Shown: positions 33,425 to 42,657, counted from the first letter of the stretch. The stretch is DNA of 64,000 bases from Allopusillimonas sp008369125 (GCF_008369125.1 NZ_VOAY01000001.1:1116001-1180000); one strand, 5' to 3'. Numbers and translations are program-made. The notes: generated by a model from the letters alone, not told the origin.

Positions 33425-34251
33425 GTCGAAATATCCGACTGCGTTTTCAAAATAAGTCGCATATCGTCAGTGATCTCATCGCATCGGCCTATCCACACAT
33501 TGTCGTGCTCACGTGCATAAATCAGCAGGTTTTCCAGCACCTTTAACCGTGAGGGCTGACCAATGATTTGCGGGTGCATACCCACCATCATCATGCGCTG
33601 CTCTTCATACAGCGTGTCAAACTCGCTGGTCCAGGCCTCAAGCAATGCCGACGGCGCCTGCATGGTGCGACCGGGCAAGACGATTGAATACTGAAAAAAC
33701 GGTGCATCGTCCAGCACCCATCTAAAGGGCAGCTCCACAATATTGGTCTGCTTGCCGCGAATATTCAGCAAATAAGGTGAGTCATCGTCAAAGAAATTGG
33801 ACGAATAATCAAAGCCGTACTCTTGCAGCAGATCAAGCGTAATGGCGCTGAACTCCGCCGCTGGTGAGCGCCACCCGCGCGGGCGATAGCCTGTCGTGCG
33901 CGTCAAGGCCTCAAGGCCTTTTTCCATTTCTTCGCGCTCTTCTTCAGGCGAAAGGTTCACAATCCATTTATGGCTATAGCTGTGATGTGCCACCTCGTGG
34001 CCGCGATCAACGATTTCGCGCATCAGTTCAGGGTGCTGCTCAGCCACCAGGCCCGGTACAAAAAACGTACAGCACACTTCATACTTTTCAAGCAGCCGCA
34101 AAATTCGCGGCATGCCCACCTTCCAGCCATAAGCCCCCTGCGACATCAAGATGGGCCGCTGGGCATAAGCCGGATCACGCGCCGTCCACATGGTTTCAAA
34201 ATCCAGGTCGAACGTTAGCAGCAGTGGAAAGCCCTTACTCGTTACAGCCAT
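33421..34251 (-). CDS. CE4 polysaccharide deacetylase / allantoinase-like hydrolase
   Basis: A 276-residue NodB-fold hydrolase. Seen: LLTFDLDFETMW (D-x-D of motif 1), AHHSYSHKWI (H-x-x-x-H metal motif 2), GWRSPAAEF (R-x-P motif 3) and VGMHPQIIG near the end (His of motif 5). The family includes peptidoglycan and chitin deacetylases but also PuuE-type allantoinases and cyclic-imide hydrolases. There is no signal peptide, which favours a cytoplasmic small-molecule amidohydrolase. The start at 34251 has AGGATG about 8 bases ahead and avoids overlap with the permease gene upstream. Being inside a polyamine-type ABC operon and near an amidase, a role in opening a cyclic amide or imide is plausible but not proven. 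Confidence 0.8.
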   Translation of the reverse strand: MAVTSKGFPLLLTFDLDFETMWTARDPAYAQRPILMSQGAYGWKVGMPRILRLLEKYEVCCTFFVPGLVAEQHPELMREIVDRGHEVAHHSYSHKWIVNLSPEEEREEMEKGLEALTRTTGYRPRGWRSPAAEFSAITLDLLQEYGFDYSSNFFDDDSPYLLNIRGKQTNIVELPFRWVLDDAPFFQYSIVLPGRTMQAPSALLEAWTSEFDTLYEEQRMMMVGMHPQIIGQPSRLKVLENLLIYAREHDNVWIGRCDEITDDMRLILKTQSDIST

Positions 34252-34265
34252 GATCAAACATCCTA

Positions 34266-35057
34266 TTAAATATTCTTGTGGAACCCTGTCCACCGTTCTG
34301 CCACCACCAAAATCAAGGCAGTCGCCAGAATCAACAAGGTCGACACCGCCGCAATACTTGGATCAACGCCCTGCTCAACCGAGGTAAAAATCTTTACCGG
34401 CAATGTGTTCTGGCTGGCAGAAAGCAAAAACACCGTTACGGGCACGTTGTCGAACGACGTAATAAAAGCGAACAAGCCGCCGGCAATCAGGCCGGGCCGA
34501 ATGATGGGCAAAGTCACCAAACGAAAGCTGGTAAACCGGTTGGCACCTAGTACCGTGGCGGCATCTTCCAGTGCCACGTCGCAGGCTGACAGGCTAGACA
34601 AGCTTGCACGCACCACATAGGGCACGGTGATCACGATATGGGCCAGCCACAAGCTGAACGAATAACCTCGCAGGCCGGTCACCACGTAGTACTGCAGCAT
34701 GGCAACACCTAACACCACAGAAGGCAGCACCAACGGAGCCATAAACACATTACTAAGAAACCGGGCGCCTACGATTAAGCGACGATGAATCGCATACGCC
34801 GCCATGACGCCCAGCGTTAGCGACCCTGCCGTCGCTGCTGTGGCCAACCAAAGACTGGTCCAGGCGGCCTTTAAATAATCAGCATCATGCAGCACCAGTT
34901 CAAACCACTTGAGCGTAAGGCCCTTGGGGGGAATCGTCAGATAAGCCGTCTGGCTGAACGCCGCCAAAATCACCACCGCCACCGGCAACATTAAAAACCC
35001 GATCACAGCAAAGGCCACAAACGGCAAGGCCCAGCCCTGTTTGCGTTCGTCGTTCAT
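34266..35057 (-). CDS. ABC transporter permease, PotC-like
   Basis: A 263-residue inner-membrane permease of the spermidine/putrescine class. Seen: hydrophobic segments (N-terminal FVAFAVIGFLMLPVAVVILA, LWLATAATAGSLTLGVMAAYA and others, about six in total) and the EAA-type loop SSLSACDVALEDAATVLGA that contacts the ATPase. Start overlaps the PotB-like stop by 4 bp. Followed by the CE4 hydrolase gene after 14 bp. Belongs with the PotA/PotB/receptor genes at 35054-38042. Confidence 0.92.
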   Translation of the reverse strand: MNDERKQGWALPFVAFAVIGFLMLPVAVVILAAFSQTAYLTIPPKGLTLKWFELVLHDADYLKAAWTSLWLATAATAGSLTLGVMAAYAIHRRLIVGARFLSNVFMAPLVLPSVVLGVAMLQYYVVTGLRGYSFSLWLAHIVITVPYVVRASLSSLSACDVALEDAATVLGANRFTSFRLVTLPIIRPGLIAGGLFAFITSFDNVPVTVFLLSASQNTLPVKIFTSVEQGVDPSIAAVSTLLILATALILVVAERWTGFHKNI

Positions 35058-35902
35058 GCCACCCCTCCCCAGCGCCCGAACAGACGGCTAGAAAGACCGA
35101 TCACTGCCAGAGCGATTAGCGTCAGCATAAAAGCAAGCGCTGCACCCGAAGGCCAGTTAAGCGTTAGCAGAAACTCGTCATAAATAAGCGTGGCCATAAC
35201 CTTATAGGTCGCACCACCCAGCATGCGCGGCGTTACCAACGCGCTAATCGAAAGCACAAACACAATAATTGACCCGGCGAGTATCCCCGGCGCCGTCATG
35301 GGCAGCGTGACCGAGAAAAACGTGCGCACGCGCCCGGCCGATAACGTGGAAGCGGCATCACGCACATCTTGCGGCACAGCTTGAATAGCCGGAACCAGCA
35401 TCAACACCATAAACGGCAGGTAAATGTGCGACATGCCAATCAACAACCCACCCAGGTTGAACATCATTCTGATCGGGCTAGCGATAATGCCCCAGTCCAT
35501 CAACAAGTTGTTGATCAAGCCATGATCGGCCAGCAGCGCAATCCAGCCAAAAGACCGCACCACCAGGTTCAGCAGCATTGGGAAAATAACCAGCAGCGTC
35601 AACGCCAGCTTCATTCTTGGCTTGGCAAACGCCATGTAATAAGCCAGCGGGTAGCCCATGAGCAGACAAAGCGTGGTTACGCCAAACCCCAATACCAGTG
35701 TACGAAAGACGATTTCGCGGTAATAGCTATCGGTAAATAATTGGGTGTAATTCTCCAGCGTCCAGGTGTCAGACATACCCATGCCTGGGATGTATTCCTG
35801 AAAGCTCAATGGCGCCATCATCAACACCGGTGCCACAAACAGCAGCAGCAGCACCAGCAACAACGGAGAAACCAGCCCTATGCCGGTAAGCCTGCCGCTC
35901 AT
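35054..35902 (-). CDS. ABC transporter permease, PotB-like
   Basis: A 282-residue permease with about six transmembrane segments (the first is GIGLVSPLLLVLLLLFVAPV) and the cytoplasmic EAA loop region VPQDVRDAASTLSAGRV. Overlaps both its neighbours by 4 bp, so translation is coupled from the ATPase gene to the second permease. Forms the channel with the PotC-like protein. Confidence 0.92.
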   Translation of the reverse strand: MSGRLTGIGLVSPLLLVLLLLFVAPVLMMAPLSFQEYIPGMGMSDTWTLENYTQLFTDSYYREIVFRTLVLGFGVTTLCLLMGYPLAYYMAFAKPRMKLALTLLVIFPMLLNLVVRSFGWIALLADHGLINNLLMDWGIIASPIRMMFNLGGLLIGMSHIYLPFMVLMLVPAIQAVPQDVRDAASTLSAGRVRTFFSVTLPMTAPGILAGSIIVFVLSISALVTPRMLGGATYKVMATLIYDEFLLTLNWPSGAALAFMLTLIALAVIGLSSRLFGRWGGVA

Positions 35903-36981
35903 GCCATGCTCGCCGGGGCACGGTTTACATAGACATGCCCGGGTTGCACGCCAATAAACACCTGGGCACCTGACTCGAGGCCGGCATGCTCACCGTTGGT
36001 GGCCACTTCGGCGATCACTTCCAGCCCGCCCTCAAGCCCCACCACATACTGCACGCGAGATCCAACAAACGATCGCATCACCACCTTGCCGGCATGCGCG
36101 TGCTCGCGAGGCGTGAGTGCAAGAAATAAATCTTCCTGGCGCACAACAATATCCACGGTCTCACCGCGCCTGGGCGGAGCGCCGCGATCCGACCTGAACA
36201 CCTGCCCTGAGGGTAGCCGCACAGAACAGGTGTTGCCTTCCAGCATCTCGACCACACCCGCAAGTCGGTTGGATCGGCCTATAAACCCGGCCACAAACGC
36301 CGTTGCCGGGCGATGGTAAATATCTTCGGGTGTGGCGTACTGCTGCACTACGCCGTCAGCCAGCACACAAACACGGTCAGACATGCTCATGGCCTCGGAC
36401 TGATCGTGTGTAACGAATAGCGTGGTCATGCCTAGTTCGCGCTGCAGCCGTTTAAGTTCAAACTGCATTTCATCGCGCAGTGCCGCATCAAGGTTAGATA
36501 AAGGCTCGTCAAACAGCAGCACACTGGGTTGCGGCGCCACCGAGCGCGCCACCGCCACGCGCTGTTGCTGCCCGCCCGATAACTGGCGCGGGTAGCGATC
36601 ACCATATTGAGTCAGCCTTACACTGGCCAGCGCAGCGTTAACGCGGGCCTGCAGATCAGCCCCTTTTACCCCTTGACGCCGCAGCCCGAACGCAACGTTT
36701 TCAAACACCGTCATGTGCGGAAACAAGGCATAAGACTGAAACACCAGCCCTATATTGCGTCGATTAGTGGGCAGGTTGGTAATGTCAGTGTCATCGACCA
36801 GAATGCGGCCTGACGTAGGCGTAACCAAACCCGCCACCATGCGCAGCACTGTGGTCTTGCCGCAGCCCGAAGGCCCCAGCAAGGACACAAACTCACCATC
36901 CTGCACGGTCAGCGTCACATTTGACGCCGCCACATGGTTACCGAATTTTTTTTCGAGACGATCTAAAGTAAGAACTGGCAT
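35899..36981 (-). CDS. ABC transporter ATP-binding protein, PotA-like
   Basis: A 360-residue ATPase. Seen: Walker A GPSGCGKTT (residues 36-44), Q-loop VFQSYALFPHM, ABC signature LSGGQQQRVAVARS, Walker B VLLFDEPLSNLD, switch FVTHDQSEA, then a C-terminal TOBE-like domain (from about residue 280) that is typical of PotA and related CUT1/POPT importers. It starts 35 bp behind the receptor gene. Powers the importer; substrate class probably polyamine-like, amide or amino-carbonyl, judged only from family. Confidence 0.94.
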   Translation of the reverse strand: MPVLTLDRLEKKFGNHVAASNVTLTVQDGEFVSLLGPSGCGKTTVLRMVAGLVTPTSGRILVDDTDITNLPTNRRNIGLVFQSYALFPHMTVFENVAFGLRRQGVKGADLQARVNAALASVRLTQYGDRYPRQLSGGQQQRVAVARSVAPQPSVLLFDEPLSNLDAALRDEMQFELKRLQRELGMTTLFVTHDQSEAMSMSDRVCVLADGVVQQYATPEDIYHRPATAFVAGFIGRSNRLAGVVEMLEGNTCSVRLPSGQVFRSDRGAPPRRGETVDIVVRQEDLFLALTPREHAHAGKVVMRSFVGSRVQYVVGLEGGLEVIAEVATNGEHAGLESGAQVFIGVQPGHVYVNRAPASMA

Positions 36982-37016
36982 AGCGTTACCTGAAGCCTTG
37001 TGGGTTAACAGATGGC

Positions 37017-38042
37017 CTAGCGCGCTACTTCACGTTGCCAGCGCTTCATCCAGCCTGGCAAGTTTTTGGCGACCTCGGTTGGGTCAGGCAACCACAGATT
37101 GTCAAAGTTATGCCCTATCGGCACAATCGCTGCCGCTTTATCAGACAGTTTTACCGCCGTGTTCACTGGCCCGGCGTACTTTTTCTCGGCAAAGCAGGTT
37201 TGGCCATCTACTGACAACAACTCATCGATATATTTCAGTGCAAGTTCAGGGTTTTTGCTGCCCTTTGGTATCACCACTGTCGGCAAAATGCCCACGGCGC
37301 CTTCCTTGGGGTAAACCACAGCCAAAGGCAGGCCTGCATCGATCGCCGAGCCCGCACGGTCTGGATACCAGACTGCAACCGCAATCTCTTTACGTTCAAA
37401 CATAGAAACAAGCTGGTCGGCCTGGGTGTACAGCTGGGCAGAATCCTTGGCCAAAGGCTTGATGGCCTCAAACCCGGGGTCCATGTTTTCAATGGTGCCG
37501 CCCTTTAGCTTGTTGAGGGCAAGCAAAAACTGCATGCCTGACGTGCCGCTGATGTCGCCAATGGCCAACTTGCCCTTGTATTCGGGCTTGAACAGGTCTT
37601 CCCATGATTGCGGAGGCGTCTTGATCTGCGTGGTGTCGTAAACAATAACGGTGGCGCCCGTCATAAACGCCACATACTTGCCGTCAGGGTCAAAGGCCAT
37701 GGGGGCCACTGAGCCTGCGTTGGTCAGTTTGCTCTTGTCTATGGTTTCAAGCAGGTTTTCGCTCTTAAGCTGGGTGGCCAGCGAATTGTCGATATAAATA
37801 ATGTCGAAGTCTGACTTACCCCGCGTCGCCCTCACCCCTGCCGCAAATTGTGCAGAGTTACCGGGCTTGGTCAGTACCTTGGCGCCGGTTTTTTTCTCAA
37901 AAGGCTGTATGTGACAGGTTTGCGACGCTTCGGCAAATGAACCGCCAAAAATCCCGACGACCAGTTCCTCAGCGTGGACGACTGAAACCGTTGAAACACA
38001 CAAAAGCGCAGTACTGAGCGCGGCAAGGCGAAACTTCATCAT
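37017..38042 (-). CDS. ABC transporter periplasmic receptor, PotD/PotF-like
   Basis: A 341-residue extracellular solute-binding protein (family 1). Seen: a signal peptide (MMKFRLAALSTALLCVSTVSVVHAEE, cut after HA), then LVVGIFGGSFAEASQ and the ISGTSGMQFLLALNKL region typical of PotD/PotF. It heads the operon receptor-PotA-PotB-PotC-CE4-SDR2. It is divergent from a MarR gene whose protein may regulate the unit; the intergenic region (38043-38231) lacks an obvious palindrome. Ligand unknown. Confidence 0.9.
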   Translation of the reverse strand: MMKFRLAALSTALLCVSTVSVVHAEELVVGIFGGSFAEASQTCHIQPFEKKTGAKVLTKPGNSAQFAAGVRATRGKSDFDIIYIDNSLATQLKSENLLETIDKSKLTNAGSVAPMAFDPDGKYVAFMTGATVIVYDTTQIKTPPQSWEDLFKPEYKGKLAIGDISGTSGMQFLLALNKLKGGTIENMDPGFEAIKPLAKDSAQLYTQADQLVSMFERKEIAVAVWYPDRAGSAIDAGLPLAVVYPKEGAVGILPTVVIPKGSKNPELALKYIDELLSVDGQTCFAEKKYAGPVNTAVKLSDKAAAIVPIGHNFDNLWLPDPTEVAKNLPGWMKRWQREVAR

Positions 38043-38231
38043 GGAAAACCCCCAACAGAAACGCGCTGGCGCGCAATAAGTGCTCCGGACAAGCAGCGTT
38101 GAATAAATTGCTTGAATGGTGCAATTTATCTTTTTGAAAAGATAAAAACCATTAGGGTTAACGCGCGATGGTCACATGGCACCTCGTGTTCCATACTCTG
38201 CAGTGTTTTTATTAATGACGTAAACCCACGC

Positions 38232-38828
38232 ATGTCTTCACCCGCCTATCAACGCAAACGCGCTGCCATCGAGCCTGTTCAACACAACCCCGACGACGAT
38301 CTGGTCGGCCGCGGCATTGCCGAATGGCGTACTGCCCGTCCTGACCTGGACAGCTCGGGCAAAGAAATTATCGGGCGATTGATACGGCTGCAGGAAGTCG
38401 TATTGAAAGGCATTGACGAAGCCCTTCGTACGCATAATCTGACGTATTTTGAGTACGCTGTGTTGGCTACATTGCGTGTTTCAAGCGAACCCTATGGTCT
38501 GGCCCCTGGCTATTTGCTTTCGCGTTTGCTGTGCAGTTCGGGTGGGCTTTCCAACCTGCTCAAGCGACTTGAAAAACGCGGGCTTGTGGCACGCGCCGCC
38601 GACCCTGATGATGGCCGTGGCGTGCTCGTGCAACTGACGGATGCTGGGCACGAACTGGCCAACCAGGCCATGCCCACGCACGCCGCCGCTGAAATCGCTT
38701 TGGTGTCCATGCTGAGCACCAGCGAGCGGGAGGTCCTGGCGGGCTTGCTAAGCCGCATGCTGGTAGGTAATGCGCCTGAATTGATGTTGGCGACGCTTGA
38801 AGGGCGAAAGCCAAAAAACGAAGGGTAG
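38232..38828 (+). CDS. MarR-family transcriptional regulator
   Basis: A 198-residue MarR regulator. Seen: ALRTHNLTYFEYAVLATLRV, PGYLLSRLLCSSGGLSNLLKRLEKRGLV as winged helix-turn-helix, DPDDGRGVLVQLTDAGHEL as the wing. The start at 38232 lacks a strong ribosome site, and the open frame reaches 38112, so the start is tentative. Divergent from the polyamine-type ABC operon and the best candidate for its repressor. Downstream is a terminator shared with the dctPQM operon. Confidence 0.88.
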   Translation: MSSPAYQRKRAAIEPVQHNPDDDLVGRGIAEWRTARPDLDSSGKEIIGRLIRLQEVVLKGIDEALRTHNLTYFEYAVLATLRVSSEPYGLAPGYLLSRLLCSSGGLSNLLKRLEKRGLVARAADPDDGRGVLVQLTDAGHELANQAMPTHAAAEIALVSMLSTSEREVLAGLLSRMLVGNAPELMLATLEGRKPKNEG

Positions 38829-38893
38829 AAAATTAGCCTATTTTGACTTCAAGCTCGTCCTAACCCTAGCTTTCGCGCATAGGCACCCATCGT

Positions 38894-38923
38894 AAAAAAG
38901 GCCCGGTGCATATGCCCGGGCCT
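38894..38923 (-). terminator. intrinsic terminator after dctM
   Basis: AGGCCCGG (38899-38906) pairs with CCGGGCCT (38916-38923). On the minus strand the stem is followed by a run of T (from the A-run at 38894-38899). It serves dctPQM and lies between the convergent MarR and dctM genes. Confidence 0.8.
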
Positions 38924-38945
38924 AAAACCATTTGCTGCCATCTGC

Positions 38946-40220
38946 CTACAGATTATTCGGTATCCAGGTAACCACCGCTGGCACAAAATAAACAATGATA
39001 GCGCCGAGCAACATGATAAAGATAAACGGAATAACCCCGCGCGCCACCACCCCTAAATTGGTGCGTGCAATAGCCTGGATAACAAACAGGTTCAGCCCAA
39101 CGGGTGGCGTAATAAGTGCCAGCTCAATCAAAATAACAAAGTAAATACCAAACCAGATCGGATCAATGCCCAGCAAAAGTACCGTGGGGAACAATACCGG
39201 CACCATAATCAGCAGCATGGACAAGCTTTCGAGAAACAACCCAATCACCAGCAAAATCGCCGTTACCAGCAGCATAAAGCCATTGACCGAAGAGATATGC
39301 ACGTCGACCAGCTCGGACAGCATAAACGGCACCTGGTACAGCGTAATCGCCTTGCCAAAGATCTTGGCGCCAATCACAATCAAAAACAGCACGATCGTTG
39401 TTTTTAATGTTTGGCTTACCGCCGCGTAAAAATCTTTCAACGACAGCGTACGCAAAACAAACGCCACCAGCACAAACGACGCAAAAGCCCCTACTGCCGA
39501 CGCCTCTGTGGGCGTAAATGCACCCGTGTAAATGCCGCCGATAATCAATACCGCAAGCAATATGGTGGGCATGGCACGCACAGTGGACGTCATTCTGTCT
39601 TTCATCGAGGACGCTTCCTGGCCCTGATGCAAGCCTGTAAACCACGCGTACCCAACGGTGTAAATGGCAAACATAACCAGCAGCATAAGCCCCGGTCCTA
39701 CCCCCGCCAAAAACAACTTGCCAATACTTTCGTCTGTAATCACGCCATAAACAATGAGCGGTATAGACGGTGGAATCAAAATGCCTAGCGTGCCACCGGC
39801 CGCCAGCAACCCCAAGGTGAAGTGCTTGCTGTAACCGTGCTTGGTCATTTCAGGGATGGCCACCGTGCCAACCGTAGCCGCCGTGGCCACCGAGCTGCCC
39901 GAAATCGCCGAGAAAATACCGCAAGACACCAGCGCCGACAAACCCAGGCCGCCTGGCAAATGCCCTACCCACTTCTCAACAGCATCGAATAAATCTTTGC
40001 CCACCCCGCCTTTGAGCAACAGGTTGGACATCAGCAAAAACAGCGGTACTGACAACAATACAAAGTTATCGAGCGCGCCATGCAGGTTTTGCGCAACCAT
40101 GGCCAAAGGCAAGCCTTTGAGCATAAGCAGCGCGGCGCCCAGCCCAGCCAGCGAAAACGCCACCGGAACACCCAAAAACAATAGGCCTAACAGCGCCAGG
40201 CCAATATACAAAAGCATCAT
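38946..40220 (-). CDS. dctM: TRAP transporter large permease DctM
   Basis: A 424-residue DctM protein with about 12 transmembrane segments and the signature LIPPSIPLIVYGVITDESIGKLFLAG. It forms the sodium-driven transport channel with DctQ for a substrate delivered by DctP. Start overlaps the dctQ stop by 4 bp (ATGA). The last gene of the dctPQM unit, with the terminator at 38894-38923 after it. Complete length. Confidence 0.95.
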   Translation of the reverse strand: MMLLYIGLALLGLLFLGVPVAFSLAGLGAALLMLKGLPLAMVAQNLHGALDNFVLLSVPLFLLMSNLLLKGGVGKDLFDAVEKWVGHLPGGLGLSALVSCGIFSAISGSSVATAATVGTVAIPEMTKHGYSKHFTLGLLAAGGTLGILIPPSIPLIVYGVITDESIGKLFLAGVGPGLMLLVMFAIYTVGYAWFTGLHQGQEASSMKDRMTSTVRAMPTILLAVLIIGGIYTGAFTPTEASAVGAFASFVLVAFVLRTLSLKDFYAAVSQTLKTTIVLFLIVIGAKIFGKAITLYQVPFMLSELVDVHISSVNGFMLLVTAILLVIGLFLESLSMLLIMVPVLFPTVLLLGIDPIWFGIYFVILIELALITPPVGLNLFVIQAIARTNLGVVARGVIPFIFIMLLGAIIVYFVPAVVTWIPNNL

Positions 40221-40804
40221 GCGTTGGCCTCTTTGCCTGCGGTGTTGTGGGAAGGTTCGTCGTCAAGCTCGAGTTCGCTTTCTGGGTCAAACGAAGGCGG
40301 GCCACGAAAAGGCAGCCGTATCAATTCAGCCAGTGATTGCAGCGACAACAGTGCAAAACCCAGCACGACGGGCAGTTCGGCAATCCAGTTTGGAAGCGCC
40401 AACATGGTCGGTTGACGGCGACCCAGGGCGATGGAATCTGTAACAACGTCAAAACCCTTTACTGTCGCCATAATCGAGAACAACAAAATAATAATCAGGC
40501 CCAGCGCTTCACACGCATACCTGACCCACGCCGGCGCGATGCCCAGCATGGCAGTAATGCGTATCATCTTGCCCTCTTTCAACACCAATGCCATGCCCAG
40601 GTAGGTAAACCACACCTGCATGGTGACCGAGATATCTTGCGTCCATTGCGTGGGCGCATGGAAAAAATACCGGGCAATCGTTTCGTAAGTAAGCGCGGCG
40701 GTAATGAAGATAATCATTAAAACGCCGATATGACCACACACGTCAGCCACACGGTCGACAATACGTAACAGCCAATGGTTTGGGACCGTGCTGGATTTCA
40801 ACAT
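40217..40804 (-). CDS. dctQ: TRAP transporter small permease DctQ
   Basis: A 195-residue protein with four transmembrane segments (for example VCGHIGVLMIIFITAALTYE and YACEALGLIIILLFSIMATV) and the RYFFHAPTQWTQD motif typical of DctQ. Helper subunit of DctM. Its C-terminus is acidic (FDPESELELDDE). An intercistronic hairpin separates it from dctP. Confidence 0.92.
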   Translation of the reverse strand: MLKSSTVPNHWLLRIVDRVADVCGHIGVLMIIFITAALTYETIARYFFHAPTQWTQDISVTMQVWFTYLGMALVLKEGKMIRITAMLGIAPAWVRYACEALGLIIILLFSIMATVKGFDVVTDSIALGRRQPTMLALPNWIAELPVVLGFALLSLQSLAELIRLPFRGPPSFDPESELELDDEPSHNTAGKEANA

Positions 40805-40824
40805 GGGATGTGCTCGCGTCAGTA

Positions 40825-40871
40825 GTCAGGCTGCGCTTTTCGCCCACACTGCAGTGGGCGCGCAGCCTGAC
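40825..40871. promoter_or_regulatory. large stem-loop between dctP and dctQ
   Basis: GTCAGGCTGCGC (40825-40836) pairs perfectly with GCGCAGCCTGAC (40860-40871). A second stem GCCCAC/GTGGGC (40842-40847 with 40854-40859) lies inside the loop. On the mRNA it follows the receptor gene and has no downstream T-run, so it is more likely an RNA stabiliser or partial terminator that raises receptor over permease than a full terminator. Confidence 0.75.
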
Positions 40872-40888
40872 AAGAAAAAATCAACTAA

Positions 40889-41896
40889 TCAGTAAAGCTT
40901 TTTAACTTCGTCAACAAGGCGCTTGCCAACATCACCTGATTCTTTGATATAAACGTCAACAGCAGGCGCTGCAGCCTTCTGCCAGGCTTCGATTTGCGCA
41001 GGCTCAAGATGGATGACCTTCATAGGCGTCTTGTCAGCAATAAACTGTTCAGACTTAAGGTTATCGTTCTTGGTGTCGGCGCGGATCGTATCTTCAGCAG
41101 TGCGCGCTGCCGTAGACACCCATTTCTTTTCCTGATCAGACAGAGAGTCCCACAGCTTGTCGTTAATAACGACCAGAAACTCAGTTTGGGCGTGGTTGGT
41201 AATGGTGACAGAATTCATTACCTCAAACAGCTTGCGCGACTCAATCGCGGTGGTGCCCGTCATGCCGACGTCAACTGTGCCGCGTTGGTAGGCAATAAAC
41301 TGCTCTGAACCGCCAATTTTCACGGGGATGCCGCCAACAGCAGAAATAAAGTCACCTGAAGGCTTGCCCAGTACACGAACCTTCTTGCCTTTCATGTCAG
41401 CTGGCATAACGATAGGCTCGCCTTTAGACAGCAGCTGTACGGGGCCATAATCTTGCCACCACAGTACACGCGTGCCCGTCTTGCGGATCATCTCGTCAAT
41501 TTCCTTGCGTACGGGGCTGTCAGGCGCTGCCGCCTTGGCCAGCACTTCGTAATCAGGGAACATAAACGCGACCGAGAACAACCCGGTAGCAGGAATGGTA
41601 CCGGCGTACTCATCAATAAGCACCAGGCCCATGTCCACGGCGCCTGCCGATACTGCTTGAGGAACCTCGCTACCCTTGTAAAGCTGGGCAGAGTCGTAAA
41701 GTTCAACTTTAATCTCGCCGTTCGAAATTTTTTCAACTTCGTTTTTAAACAGAACGATGTTGGCACCCACGGGATGCTTGGTATTTACCTGAAGGCTAAC
41801 CTTAAGGGTGCGCGCGGCTTGCGCGGAAAGACTGGCGCTGAGCAGCAGCGAAGCCACAGCAGTCAGACACAACGATTTGGCAAAACGAGCTTTCAT
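40889..41896 (-). CDS. dctP: TRAP transporter periplasmic receptor DctP
   Basis: A 335-residue TRAP solute receptor. Seen: signal peptide (MKARFAKSLCLTAVASLLLSASLSAQA, cut after QA), then RTLKVSLQVNTKHPVGAN and the conserved GKKVRVLGKPSGD region around the ligand Arg. GGAGGAGAT precedes the ATG at 41896. First gene of the operon, with the ATTGTATACAAT palindrome about 30 bp upstream of the start. Likely ligand: a small carboxylate that the isocitrate lyase-like enzyme or a downstream enzyme uses, by context only. Confidence 0.92.
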   Translation of the reverse strand: MKARFAKSLCLTAVASLLLSASLSAQAARTLKVSLQVNTKHPVGANIVLFKNEVEKISNGEIKVELYDSAQLYKGSEVPQAVSAGAVDMGLVLIDEYAGTIPATGLFSVAFMFPDYEVLAKAAAPDSPVRKEIDEMIRKTGTRVLWWQDYGPVQLLSKGEPIVMPADMKGKKVRVLGKPSGDFISAVGGIPVKIGGSEQFIAYQRGTVDVGMTGTTAIESRKLFEVMNSVTITNHAQTEFLVVINDKLWDSLSDQEKKWVSTAARTAEDTIRADTKNDNLKSEQFIADKTPMKVIHLEPAQIEAWQKAAAPAVDVYIKESGDVGKRLVDEVKKLY

Positions 41897-41926
41897 TGGA
41901 TATCTCCTCCGTATAAGTGCTGTGCA

Positions 41927-41938
41927 ATTGTATACAAT
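41927..41938. promoter_or_regulatory. GntR-type operator upstream of dctP
   Basis: Perfect palindrome ATTGTATACAAT, 30 bp ahead of the dctP start. The identical 12-mer occurs at 42704-42715 in the gntR-lyase divergent promoter. FCD-type GntR regulators commonly bind such TNGTATACNA-like palindromes. Strong candidate operator for the regulator at 41974-42657. Confidence 0.8.
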
Positions 41939-41973
41939 CATGGCGATTTCGCAATTAGGCGTTTACCCCAAGG

Positions 41974-42657
41974 TCAGCGCGTTTTTTTCAAGGCGCGTCT
42001 CGTTGACTGGTGCCCTGCTGACAGATGCGCGCGCATCACGCTTTCGGCCCAAACAGGATCGCGCGCCGTAAACGCATCAACCAACTCTCTATGGTGCGCC
42101 ATGCTGCGCACAATCTCAGCCGGGTCATAGGTTTCAAAAGTGCGATACACCAATGGAAATGAAATAACCTGCCCCGTCAGGGCCACCAAGCGATGGCTGT
42201 GTGCAGCCTGCATAATCGCCACATGAAAGCGTTCATTCAAGCGCGTAAGTTGTTGCTTGGCCTCGGCGGATTCCACCCCTGTCGCAACCAGGCTTTCCAT
42301 ACTGTCGCAAAGCGCATACAACTCAGCTAGCTCTTTTTCAGTAACGCGTGTTGCGGCCAGTCGCGCCCCGTAAGACTCCATCACCACACGCAGCCCGAAT
42401 ATCTCCTCCAGATCCTGGCTGTCCCATCGCTTAAGGCGGCTGCCCTGATTGGGAATCGTTTCAACCAGCCCTTCCAGCGTCAGGCGTCTGAGCGCGTCAC
42501 GCACAGGCGTACGGCTGACGCCAATCTCATTGGACAGATCACTTTCTTTAAGTGCGGCGCCATCAGGCCAGCGATTGGCAAGAATCTTTTGCTTGATCCA
42601 TTGATACGCTTTCTCAGAGGCGTGCCCGTGCTGCGAAGCAGGTGCAATACTCGACAT
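41974..42657 (-). CDS. GntR-family (FadR/FCD subgroup) regulator
   Basis: A 227-residue GntR regulator. Seen: the N-terminal winged helix with LKESDLSNEIGVSRTPVRDALRRLTLEGLVE, then an all-helical FCD domain with FGLRVVMESYGARLAA, LNERFHVAIMQAAHSHR and MRAHLSAGH, whose Asp and His residues are probable metal or ligand sites. Start ATG 42657 is preferred with GGGG 9 bases upstream; an ATG at 42669 is possible. It is placed between the operator-flanked dctP and the lyase gene, so it probably regulates both and itself, repressing until its carboxylate effector binds. Confidence 0.9.
   Translation of the reverse strand: MSSIAPASQHGHASEKAYQWIKQKILANRWPDGAALKESDLSNEIGVSRTPVRDALRRLTLEGLVETIPNQGSRLKRWDSQDLEEIFGLRVVMESYGARLAATRVTEKELAELYALCDSMESLVATGVESAEAKQQLTRLNERFHVAIMQAAHSHRLVALTGQVISFPLVYRTFETYDPAEIVRSMAHHRELVDAFTARDPVWAESVMRAHLSAGHQSTRRALKKTR

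Noticed and set aside
41453..42130. Plus-strand open frame (225 codons) across dctP and gntR
   Set aside because: Overlaps two clear minus-strand genes and their operator region; no protein features.
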